This document shows, one piece after another, positions 38,262 through 46,167 of a DNA stretch of 64,000 bases. The DNA lies in assembly GCF_902506415.1 (NCBI RefSeq), contig NZ_LR733275.1, positions 2,023,795-2,087,794 on the forward strand, read 5' to 3'. This stretch comes from Massilia sp. 9I. GTDB lineage: Bacteria; Pseudomonadota; Gammaproteobacteria; Burkholderiales; Burkholderiaceae_D. Under the pieces are notes generated by a model. The model ran no database searches. It saw only the letters and a program-made list of their open reading frames with translations, and was not told where the DNA came from. The number at the start of each line of letters is the position of its first letter. Position 1 is the stretch's first letter. The translations under genes and the position numbers were made by a program.

Positions 38262-39214
38262 TCTCCTTCCTGCTCTACCTCGTAGGCGGCATTGCCCTGC
38301 TGCTGGTCTTGCTGGCGCTGTTCAGCCGGCGCACCGCGCGCCGCATCGAAGCGTTCATGCCGCCCGCCGGACGTTTCTTGGAGGTCGACGGCGTGCGCCT
38401 GCACGTGCGCGACGAGGGCCAGGGGCCGGCGCTGGTGATGATCCATGGCCTGGGCGGCCAGATGGCGCACTTCAACTACGGCGCGGTCGCCGAGCTCTCC
38501 CAGCGCTACCGGGTGGTGACGATCGACCGTCCCGGTTCCGGCTATTCGACCCGGCCAGATGGCGTCCCCGCGGACCTCTCGACCCAGGCGCGCGCGATCG
38601 CCGCCCTGATCCGCAAGCTGGGGCTGGAACGCCCCACCGTGGTCGGCCACTCGCTGGGCGGCGCCACCGCGCTGACCCTGGCGCTGGAACATCCGCAACA
38701 GGTCGGCGCGCTGGCCCTGGTGGCGCCCTTGAGCCATGCGCCGGAAGGCGTGCCGCCGGCTTTCCGCGCCCTGAATATCCAGAATGCCCCGCTGCGCCGC
38801 CTGTTCGCGGCGACGCTTGCAGTCCCGCTCAGCATCCTTGCCAGCAAGGGCGTGCTGGCCCAGGTGTTCGGCCCGGAAGCCGTGCCGCGCGACTTCCCGA
38901 CCCGCGGCGGCGGCCTGCTCAGCCTGCGTCCGCAGCAATTCCTCGCCAGCTCGGCCGACCTGCTGGCGCTGGCAGGCCACATGCCGCAGCTGGAGCAGCG
39001 CTACCGTGAACTGCGCCTGCCGGTCCACATCCTGTTCGGCCGCGACGACCGCATCCTCGACTGGCGCGCCAACGGCCAGGCATTGGCCGACAAAGTCCCC
39101 GGCGCCCGCCTGGAGCTGGTCGAGGGTGGCCACATGCTGCCGGTGACCCAGCCTGATATCATGGCGCGCTTTATCGACGAGGCGGCCGCCACGCGTCTGG
39201 CGCTGGCCGGCTGA
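38258..39214 (+). CDS. alpha/beta hydrolase with N-terminal membrane anchor
   Basis: This 318-aa hydrolase begins with a hydrophobic helix (residues 2-22), probably an inner-membrane anchor. IHGLGGQM gives the oxyanion region near residue 62, GHSLGG holds the nucleophile Ser near 131, an Asp lies in FGRDDRIL near 261 and the catalytic His in EGGHMLPVTQP near 289. It is the third gene of the operon. An ester-cleaving role after a Baeyer-Villiger step is the most natural reading. Confidence 0.92.
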   Translation: MISFLLYLVGGIALLLVLLALFSRRTARRIEAFMPPAGRFLEVDGVRLHVRDEGQGPALVMIHGLGGQMAHFNYGAVAELSQRYRVVTIDRPGSGYSTRPDGVPADLSTQARAIAALIRKLGLERPTVVGHSLGGATALTLALEHPQQVGALALVAPLSHAPEGVPPAFRALNIQNAPLRRLFAATLAVPLSILASKGVLAQVFGPEAVPRDFPTRGGGLLSLRPQQFLASSADLLALAGHMPQLEQRYRELRLPVHILFGRDDRILDWRANGQALADKVPGARLELVEGGHMLPVTQPDIMARFIDEAAATRLALAG

Positions 39215-39223
39215 AGACAATCC

Positions 39224-39796
39224 ATGGACGTGATCCGCACCCCGCGCCTGCTGCTGCGCACCTGGCAAGCCGAGGACGCAGCGGCCTTCTGGGAACTGAA
39301 CCAGGACCCGCGCGTGACCGAATTCCTGCCGGGGCCCTTGAGCATGGCGCAGGTCGAGGCCTTCATTGCCGCTCAAAATGACTTGTTTGCGCGCAGCGGG
39401 GCCTGCTATTTCGCGGCGACCGTGATCGCCACCGGCGACCTGGCCGGCTTCGTCGGCCTGAAGCGTCACGAGGGTGGATTACCCTTTGCCCCCTGCAGCG
39501 ACATCGGCTGGCGCCTGGCGGCCCAGCACTGGGGCAAGGGCTATGCGGGCGAGACCGCGCGTGCCTGCCTCGGCTTCGGCTTCGCGGAGCTGGGATTGGA
39601 GGAAATCGTGTCCTTCACCGTACCGGACAACCTGCGTTCGCGGGCTGTGATGGAAAAGCTGGGCATGCGCGAAGACACCGGAGGCGCTTTCGCGCACCCG
39701 GCCCTGCCCGCCGGCCACCCGCTGTCGCGCCACGTCCTCTACCGGCTGCGGCGCGAAGGGGCGCCGGATCACGATTCGCGCGGCGCCGTGCCCTGA
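39224..39796 (+). CDS. GNAT family N-acetyltransferase (RimJ/RimL-like)
   Basis: A 190-aa acetyl-CoA-dependent acetyltransferase. TPRLLLRTWQAEDA at the N-terminus is typical of the RimJ/RimL group. The acetyl-CoA loop is in WGKGYAGETARA near residue 103, and NLRSRAVMEKLGM is the conserved C-terminal motif. It begins 9 bp after the hydrolase operon and may be co-transcribed. Its 3' end overlaps the convergent gene at 39769-40152 by 28 bp. Confidence 0.93.
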   Translation: MDVIRTPRLLLRTWQAEDAAAFWELNQDPRVTEFLPGPLSMAQVEAFIAAQNDLFARSGACYFAATVIATGDLAGFVGLKRHEGGLPFAPCSDIGWRLAAQHWGKGYAGETARACLGFGFAELGLEEIVSFTVPDNLRSRAVMEKLGMREDTGGAFAHPALPAGHPLSRHVLYRLRREGAPDHDSRGAVP

Positions 39797-40152
39797 TCGT
39801 ACTGGTCGGCGTCGGTCTGGCCGCTGTCCCTGTTGCCGCCCTGGCGGTTCTGGTCCTTCTGGCCCGACTGCCGGTTGCCGCCCTGCCCGATCCCTTCCAT
39901 CCCGGTCTGGACCTGGCCGGATGCGCTGCCGCCGCTGAAGGCCTGGTCGGCCTCCTGGTGGGTGGTGTCGCCCGCCAGCAGGTCATCGCTGCGGCTGGAT
40001 TGCTGATTGCCCTGGCCGACCGATTCGCTGCCCATCGACCCGATGTCGCCTGTGCCGCCGGTGCCCACGCTGGCGGCGCTACCGGTGCCGTCCTTGGTGC
40101 TCTGGTGGTAGTTGCGTCCCTTGGCGTCCTTGCCTTCGCTCTGCATCGACAT
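39769..40152 (-). CDS. intrinsically disordered Gly/Gln/Ser-rich protein
   Basis: This is a 127-aa protein of low complexity, starting at 40152 after GGAGG. It has no hydrophobic core: it is rich in Gly, Gln, Ser, Asp and Asn, with repeated GQ/QGGNR motifs near the C-terminus (GQGGNRQSG, RQGGNRDSGQ). No signal peptide or domain is visible. It could be a stress or desiccation-related hydrophilic protein, but that is speculation. Its strong ribosome site supports it as real, while the low complexity lowers confidence. Confidence 0.6.
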   Translation of the reverse strand: MSMQSEGKDAKGRNYHQSTKDGTGSAASVGTGGTGDIGSMGSESVGQGNQQSSRSDDLLAGDTTHQEADQAFSGGSASGQVQTGMEGIGQGGNRQSGQKDQNRQGGNRDSGQTDADQYDQGTAPRES

Positions 40153-40266
40153 GCTGGCCTCCGTGCTCAATAGTTGATGGAGGCATGATAGACCCATGCC
40201 GCCCGCGCACGAATAGGCGGCTGTCCGCCCCGGCTGTAGGAGCAGGCCGTCCGCCACCCTCAAGCC

Positions 40267-43200
40267 TTAGGCCGCGAGCTCCTGCCCCAGCACCCGCATC
40301 AGGCTCTGCAGGTCATAGGGCTTGCGCAGCACCAGCGCATCCGGCCAGTTCGCCACTTCCCCGTTCCCGGTGGCAAACACGATGCGCACGCCCGGCGCAT
40401 TGCTGCGCGCCTGCGCCGCCAGCGCGTCGCCCCACATGCCGGGCAGCTGTACGTCCGTGATCAGGACGTCGGTTCCGGCCGTGATCATCGGCAGCGCCGT
40501 CTCGGCATCCGGCGCCGACTGCACCCGGTGTCCAAGGTGCTCGAGCAGGGCCGCGGTATTCGCGCGGATGCTGTCCTCGTCCTCGACCAGCACGATCGAC
40601 AGGCCGGATTGCGGCGGCGCGGGCGGCGCCTCCGGCGCACACTTGCGCGCCGCCAGCACCTTGCGGATGCGGCGCGCCAGCCGTTCGCGCGTGTAGGGCT
40701 TGCCCAGCAGTTCGACGCCGGGGTCGAGCCGGCCGCCGTGCACGATGGCGTTCTCGGTATAGCCCGAGGTGAACAGCACCGCCAGCTCGGGCAGGCGCTC
40801 GCGCGCCATGCGCGCCAGTTCGGGGCTGCGCAGCCGGCCCGGCATCACCACGTCGGTGAACAGCAGGTCGATCGGCACGCCGCTGTCGATCACGGCCAGC
40901 GCGCTGGCGGCGTCCGGCGCCTTGAGCACGCGGTAGCCCAGGCCCGTCAGCATCTCGACCACGGTGGCGCGCACCGCTTCGTCGTCCTCCGCCACCAGGA
41001 TGGTTTCGCTGCCGCCCACGGCCTGCTGCGATTCGACCGGGCCGAGCGGCTCTTCCGCCGCGGTGGAGCGCGGCAGGTAGATCTTGACGGTGGTTCCCTG
41101 CCCAGGCTCGCTGTAGATCTTCACGTGTCCGCCCGACTGCTTCACGAAGCCGTAGACCATCGACAGCCCCAGGCCGGTGCCCTTGCCTTCTTCCTTGGTC
41201 GAGAAGAAGGGCTCGAAGGCGCGGCCGGCGACTTCCGGCGGCATGCCGCAGCCGTTGTCGCTCACCGCCAGCAGCACGTACTGGCCCGGGATCACGTCGC
41301 CGTGCGCGCGGCAGTACAGGTCGTCGAGCACCGCGTTGGTGGCCTCGATGGTCATGCGTCCGCTCCTGAGCATGGGGCCGCTCATCGCGTCGCGCGCATT
41401 GATGGCCAGGTTCAGCAGCGCGTTCTCGACCTGGGCCACGTCCACCGCGGTATTCCACAGCCCGCCCGAGATCACCATCTCGATCTCGATCTCCTCGCCC
41501 AGCGAGCGGCGCAGCAGGTCTTCCATGTTCGACACCAGGCGGCTGATCTTGATCACCTTCGGCTCGAGCGGCTGGCGGCGCCCGAAGGCCAGCAGGTAGC
41601 TGGCCAGCTTGGCGCCCTTGTCCACCGCCAGGCGCGCATTCTCGATCCAGCGCGCGCAGTCGGCGTTCGCGGCATGGCGCGCCACGCCCGACATCTGCAG
41701 CAGCTGCAGGTTGCCCGAGATGATCTGCAAGAGGTTGTTGAAGTCGTGCGCCACGCCGCCGGTCAGTTTACCGATGGTTTCCATTTTCTGGGACTGCTGC
41801 AGGGCGAGCTCGGTGCGGCGGATGGTTTCCAGCTGCGCGCGGTCGGCCGTGATGTCGCGCCCGATCGCATGCACGTAGCGCTCGTCCGGCGCGGCGGTCC
41901 AGGACAGCAGGCACCAGCCGCCGTCCTTGCGACGGTAGCGGTTCTCGAACTTGTTGACGTAGGAGCCCTGGCCCAGCGCCGCCATCTGCGCCACCGTGGC
42001 GTTGCGGTCTTCCGGATGGACCATCTCGAGGAAGTTCTTGCCCAGGATGTCGGTCTCGGACCAGCCCAGCAAGGCGCCGAAGGCCGGGCTGACCGCTTCC
42101 ACCCGGCCGTCGAAGGCGCACACCAGCAGGATGTCCTTGGACAGCCGCCACATGCGATCGCGCTCGGCCGTGCGCAGGGCCACCTGGCCCTGCAGGTCGT
42201 CGTTCAGCGCGGCGTAGCGCTGCGCCGTGTTCTTCTGTTCCTCGATGTCGGTATTGGTGCCGACCCAGCCCACGACCTGCCCGCCTTCGCCACGCAGCGC
42301 CACGGCGCGGTTCAGGTGCCAGCGGTAGCTGCCGTCGAAGCGGCGCAGGCGCACCTCGGCCTCGAACACGATGCCGGTGGCCACCGCTTCGGTCCAGCGG
42401 GTGCGCACCGCGTGCAGGTCGCCCGGGTGGACCATGCGCCCCCAGCCGTCGGCCAGCAGGTCCTCGTGGCCGTAGCCGCTATAGCTGTAGATCTTCTCGT
42501 TGAACCAGTCGAGCCGGCCTTGGGCGTCGGCCGCCCAGACCTGGTTCGGCATGGCCTGGGCGAAGGTCCGAAAGCGCGCCTCGCTGTCGCGCAGTGCGCG
42601 CTCGGCCTGGACCCGCTCCGTGACGTCATTGCCCTGTACGAAAATGCCGAGCACGGCGCCGCCTTCCTCGCGCACCGGCTGAAACACGAAGTCGAGGTAA
42701 TGCAGCTGGCTCGCGCCGGTGGCGGCGGTGAGCCAGATCGCGGTGGCTTCGCCGGTATGCGGCGCGCCGCTCGCGTAGACGCGGTCGAGCAGCGCCAGGA
42801 AGCCCTGGGACGCGACTTCCGGCAAGACCTCGCGCACGGTGCGGCCGACGACGTCGGCCCGTTCGACCAGGCCGAGATAGGCCTCGTTCACCAGTTCGTA
42901 GCGGTGCTCGGGGCCGACCAGCATGGCCATGAAGCCCGGCGCCTGCGCGAACATGGCGCGCAGGCGGTCCTGTTCCCCCGCCAGGTAGCGCTGGGCGCGC
43001 ACCTTCTCGGTGGTCTCCACCACCAGCGCCAGCACGCCGGCGATGGCGCCGTCGGCGGCGACGATCGGCGAGTAGTCGAGGTTGAGCCAGACCTGTTCCG
43101 GCTCGCCGTGGCGGCGCAGGTTCAGTTCGGCGTCGCGGTAGGACAGCGTGCCGCCCTCCATGCAGACGCGCATCACGTTGTCGTTGAAGTCGGCCTCGTC

Positions 43201-43482
43201 GGGCCAGCTCTCGCGCACCGGCGCGCCGAGCTGCTGCGGATGGCGTTCGGCCGCGATTTCCGCGTAGCCGTCGTTGTAGATCATGATGCCCTCAGGGCCC
43301 CACATGGTTACGATCGGCAAGGGCGAGCGCAGGATCAGCTCCACCGTATTGCGCAGGACCGGGGGCCAGGCGGGGACAGGGCCGAGGCTGGTGGCGCTCC
43401 AGTCGAATTCATCGATGATCTTGCCGAGCTGGCCGCCGCCTTGGGCGAAGGACCGGGGCACTGCTACTGCGGGTTGCGCCAT
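40267..43482 (-). CDS. PAS-HisKA-HATPase-REC-REC hybrid sensor histidine kinase
   Basis: This 1071-aa cytoplasmic-looking kinase starts at the ATG at 43482; an in-frame TTG at 43512 is less likely. Several PAS/PAC modules (about residues 50-560) precede a HisKA domain with the phospho-acceptor His579 in VAHDFNNLL. A HATPase follows, with NARDAM, DNGCGM and GTGLGLSMVYGFV. Two receiver domains end it, with phosphoacceptor Asp877 (FTDVVMPG) and Asp1010 (LITDVQLPG). No membrane helices are obvious, so it may sense a soluble or redox signal through PAS. No cognate regulator is adjacent, so the output is unknown. Confidence 0.93.
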   Translation of the reverse strand: MAQPAVAVPRSFAQGGGQLGKIIDEFDWSATSLGPVPAWPPVLRNTVELILRSPLPIVTMWGPEGIMIYNDGYAEIAAERHPQQLGAPVRESWPDEADFNDNVMRVCMEGGTLSYRDAELNLRRHGEPEQVWLNLDYSPIVAADGAIAGVLALVVETTEKVRAQRYLAGEQDRLRAMFAQAPGFMAMLVGPEHRYELVNEAYLGLVERADVVGRTVREVLPEVASQGFLALLDRVYASGAPHTGEATAIWLTAATGASQLHYLDFVFQPVREEGGAVLGIFVQGNDVTERVQAERALRDSEARFRTFAQAMPNQVWAADAQGRLDWFNEKIYSYSGYGHEDLLADGWGRMVHPGDLHAVRTRWTEAVATGIVFEAEVRLRRFDGSYRWHLNRAVALRGEGGQVVGWVGTNTDIEEQKNTAQRYAALNDDLQGQVALRTAERDRMWRLSKDILLVCAFDGRVEAVSPAFGALLGWSETDILGKNFLEMVHPEDRNATVAQMAALGQGSYVNKFENRYRRKDGGWCLLSWTAAPDERYVHAIGRDITADRAQLETIRRTELALQQSQKMETIGKLTGGVAHDFNNLLQIISGNLQLLQMSGVARHAANADCARWIENARLAVDKGAKLASYLLAFGRRQPLEPKVIKISRLVSNMEDLLRRSLGEEIEIEMVISGGLWNTAVDVAQVENALLNLAINARDAMSGPMLRSGRMTIEATNAVLDDLYCRAHGDVIPGQYVLLAVSDNGCGMPPEVAGRAFEPFFSTKEEGKGTGLGLSMVYGFVKQSGGHVKIYSEPGQGTTVKIYLPRSTAAEEPLGPVESQQAVGGSETILVAEDDEAVRATVVEMLTGLGYRVLKAPDAASALAVIDSGVPIDLLFTDVVMPGRLRSPELARMARERLPELAVLFTSGYTENAIVHGGRLDPGVELLGKPYTRERLARRIRKVLAARKCAPEAPPAPPQSGLSIVLVEDEDSIRANTAALLEHLGHRVQSAPDAETALPMITAGTDVLITDVQLPGMWGDALAAQARSNAPGVRIVFATGNGEVANWPDALVLRKPYDLQSLMRVLGQELAA

Positions 43483-43650
43483 GCTGGATGAGCCTCGTTT
43501 GTAGAAAGACAATTGTAATATCTGTGCACTAACAATGAAACATCAATGTGTCGCGTCATTACGCAGCAATGACACAAGTAGGCCTTTCTCGTGCTGTCAT
43601 TCTGGCAAGGTACAATCCTGCCCATCCACCGCTTTTCGCAGGAGCTGCCT

Positions 43651-44226
43651 ATGTCCACCGACCTCCCCGCCGTCCAGGCGCTGGTCGTTTTCGCCGACCC
43701 TTCGCTGCACCGTTCGCGCATCAGCCGGCGCGTGGCCGACGCCGTCGCCGGCCTGCCCGGGGTCCGGGTGCAGGACCTGTACCAGCTCTATCCCGATTTC
43801 TACATCGACGTGCGGCGCGAACGCGAGCTGCTCAAGGCGGCGCCGCTGGTGGTGTTCGTGTTCCAGCTGGCCTGGTACGCCATGCCGGCCCTGCTCAAGG
43901 AGTGGTTCGACACCGTGGTCAAGCCCGAATGGGCGTCGCAGCACCCCGGGCGCCTGCAGGGCAAGTCGGCCTTCGCGGCGGTCGCTTGCGCCAGCTCGGC
44001 CGCCGACTACCAGGCCGGCGGCCTGCACGGCCGGCCTCTCGCGGAGTACCTGGCGCCACTGGAGCAATCGCTGCGGGCCTGCGGCATGGACTGGCTGGCG
44101 CCGCACGTGTTCTATGGCGCCGACGTGCAGGACGCCGACGCGGCGCAGCAGCATGCCGATGCGCTGCGCACGCTGCTGGCGCGCCATGCCGGCATCGCCA
44201 ATGAAGGAGCCGGCGATGGAGCATAA
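43651..44226 (+). CDS. KefF/KefG-type NAD(P)H-dependent oxidoreductase
   Basis: This 191-aa flavodoxin-fold quinone oxidoreductase is of the kind that activates Kef potassium channels. The ATG at 43651 follows CAGGAG. ALVVFADPSLHRSRISRRV at the N-terminus is the flavodoxin-like nucleotide region. VFVFQLAWYAMPALLKEW near residue 70 is the signature of KefF/KefG/MdaB. It overlaps kefC by 11 bp, so the pair is coupled, as in the known Kef operons. Confidence 0.9.
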   Translation: MSTDLPAVQALVVFADPSLHRSRISRRVADAVAGLPGVRVQDLYQLYPDFYIDVRRERELLKAAPLVVFVFQLAWYAMPALLKEWFDTVVKPEWASQHPGRLQGKSAFAAVACASSAADYQAGGLHGRPLAEYLAPLEQSLRACGMDWLAPHVFYGADVQDADAAQQHADALRTLLARHAGIANEGAGDGA

Positions 44227-46024
44227 CCTGCTGCTCAATGCCCTGGTCTACCTGGCCGCCGCCGTGATCGCGGTGCCGGTGGCGAAACGGCTCGGCCTGG
44301 GCGCGGTGCTTGGTTACCTGCTGGCGGGGATCGCGATCGGTCCCTGGGGCCTGGGCCTGATCCGCGAAGTGGAAGACATCCTGCACTTTTCCGAATTCGG
44401 CGTGGTGCTGCTGCTGTTCGTGATTGGCCTCGAACTCGAGCCGCGCCGCCTGTGGTCCCTGCGGCGTTCGATCTTCGGCTGGGGCGCGGCGCAGGTCGTG
44501 GGCGTCACCGCCCTGCTGCTGCTCGCGGCGGTGCTGGCGGGGATCGGCTGGAAGACCGCGTTGATCGCGGCGCTCGGCCTGTCGCTGTCGTCCACCGCGA
44601 TCGCCCTCACCACCATGCAGGAGCGCAACCTGATCCCGACCCCGGCCGGCCAGGCCGGCTTCTCGATCCTGCTGTTCCAGGACATCGCCGCGATCCCGAT
44701 GATCGCCCTGGTGCCGGTGCTGGGCATGCCGGACGCGCATGCGGACGGCGGCTGGAGCGGGGTGCTCAAGGCCGTGGCCGTGATCGGCGGCCTGGTCGTG
44801 GCCGGGCGCTTCCTGATCCGGCCCCTGCTGCGCTTCATTGCGCGCACCGGCATGCGCGAGATCTTCACCGCCTTCGCGCTGCTCCTGATCATTTCGATTT
44901 CCCTCTTGATGGCTTCGGTCGGCATGTCGATGGCGCTCGGCGCCTTCATGGCCGGCGTGCTGCTGGCCGATTCCGAATACCGCCACGCGCTCGAGACCGA
45001 CCTCGAACCCTTCAAGGGGCTGCTGCTCGGCCTGTTCTTTATCGCGGTCGGCATGTCGGTCGATTTCGGCGTGTTCCTGGCCCAGCCCTGGCGCATCGTC
45101 CTGATGGCGGCCGCTTTCCTTCTCATTAAATTGACGGCGCTATGGGTGCTGGCGCGCTGGTTCAACATGACGGGGCGCCAGCGCGTGCTGTTCGCTTTCC
45201 TGCTGTCGCAGGGCGGCGAGTTCGCCTTCGTGGTGTTCGGCGCGGCCGCCGCCGCCCGCGTTTTCTCGGCCGACGTCGCCTCGATGCTGGTGGTCGTGGT
45301 GGCGCTGTCGATGCTGAGCACACCGCTGCTACTGATCCTCTACGACCGCGTGCTCGAGCCGCGCTGGCAGAAACGCCACCGGCGCGACGCCGACGCCATC
45401 GACCCGAACCAGGGCCACGTGATCATCGCCGGCTTCGGCCGCTTCGGCCAGATCGTCGGGCGCCTGCTGCACGCCAACCAGGTGCCGCTGACCATGCTCG
45501 ACCACGACCCGGACCAGATCGACACCCTGCGCGAGTTCGGCTTCAAGGTGTTCTACGGCGACGCCACCCGCACCGACCTGCTGCACGCCGCCGGCGCGGC
45601 CCACGCGCGGGCGCTGGTGCTGGCGGTGGACGGCATCGACGACAGCCTCAAGCTGGCCGCCGCCGTGCGCGAGGAATTCCCCGACCTGGCCATCCTGGCG
45701 CGCGCGCGCAACGTGACCCACTACTACCAGCTGATGGACCTGGGCGTGACGGTGATCGAGCGCGAGACCTTCGAGTCGGCCCTGATGCTGGGCCGCCGCG
45801 CGATGGAGGAACTGGGTTTCGGCGCCTACCTGGCGCGCCAGGCCGCGATGCGCTTTCGCGAACATAACCTGAAGAGCGTGCTCGACGTGTATCCGTTTTA
45901 CAAGGACCGCCAGCAGTATGCATCGATGGCGCGGCGCGCGCGCGAGGAACTGCATGCGATGTTCGAGCGCGACTTCGTGGCGATCCGGCGTCGCGACGAC
46001 GAGGACGAGGACGGGGCAGCCTGA
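44216..46024 (+). CDS. kefC: glutathione-regulated K+/H+ antiporter, KefC type
   Basis: This 602-aa protein has about 12 membrane segments over residues 1-380, then a cytoplasmic RCK (TrkA-N) domain with VIIAGFGRFGQIVG near residue 405. The CPA2-type block LGYLLAGIAIGP and the SSTAIAL and FQDIAAIPMIALVP blocks are conserved. With the upstream KefG-like partner it should release K+ and acidify the cell during electrophile stress when glutathione adducts form. It follows the first gene by overlap and has an AAGGAG ribosome site. KefB is similar, so the letter is the less certain part. Confidence 0.9.
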   Translation: MEHNLLLNALVYLAAAVIAVPVAKRLGLGAVLGYLLAGIAIGPWGLGLIREVEDILHFSEFGVVLLLFVIGLELEPRRLWSLRRSIFGWGAAQVVGVTALLLLAAVLAGIGWKTALIAALGLSLSSTAIALTTMQERNLIPTPAGQAGFSILLFQDIAAIPMIALVPVLGMPDAHADGGWSGVLKAVAVIGGLVVAGRFLIRPLLRFIARTGMREIFTAFALLLIISISLLMASVGMSMALGAFMAGVLLADSEYRHALETDLEPFKGLLLGLFFIAVGMSVDFGVFLAQPWRIVLMAAAFLLIKLTALWVLARWFNMTGRQRVLFAFLLSQGGEFAFVVFGAAAAARVFSADVASMLVVVVALSMLSTPLLLILYDRVLEPRWQKRHRRDADAIDPNQGHVIIAGFGRFGQIVGRLLHANQVPLTMLDHDPDQIDTLREFGFKVFYGDATRTDLLHAAGAAHARALVLAVDGIDDSLKLAAAVREEFPDLAILARARNVTHYYQLMDLGVTVIERETFESALMLGRRAMEELGFGAYLARQAAMRFREHNLKSVLDVYPFYKDRQQYASMARRAREELHAMFERDFVAIRRRDDEDEDGAA

Positions 46025-46167
46025 TGTAGCTGCAAAGATACGGAACAGTTTCTATTCAAGTGTCGTAAATCCGTCGGCGGGTGTATTGTTTCCATCTGGA
46101 AATGGATATACTTACCCACCTCGCATAACCCGGCCCCGCGCCCGCCTGCGGCGCCGCCGCGACACCT

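Noticed and set aside
40235..40243. TGTAGGAGC near the kinase end and its reverse complement at 8276-8284 as REP copies
   Set aside because: Only nine bases are shared; the flanks differ, so a repeat family is not supported within this window.
40528..43491. 987-codon plus-strand frame opposite the hybrid histidine kinase
   Set aside because: It is a codon-bias mirror of the kinase on the opposite strand; no motif, no ribosome site, and the kinase is certain.
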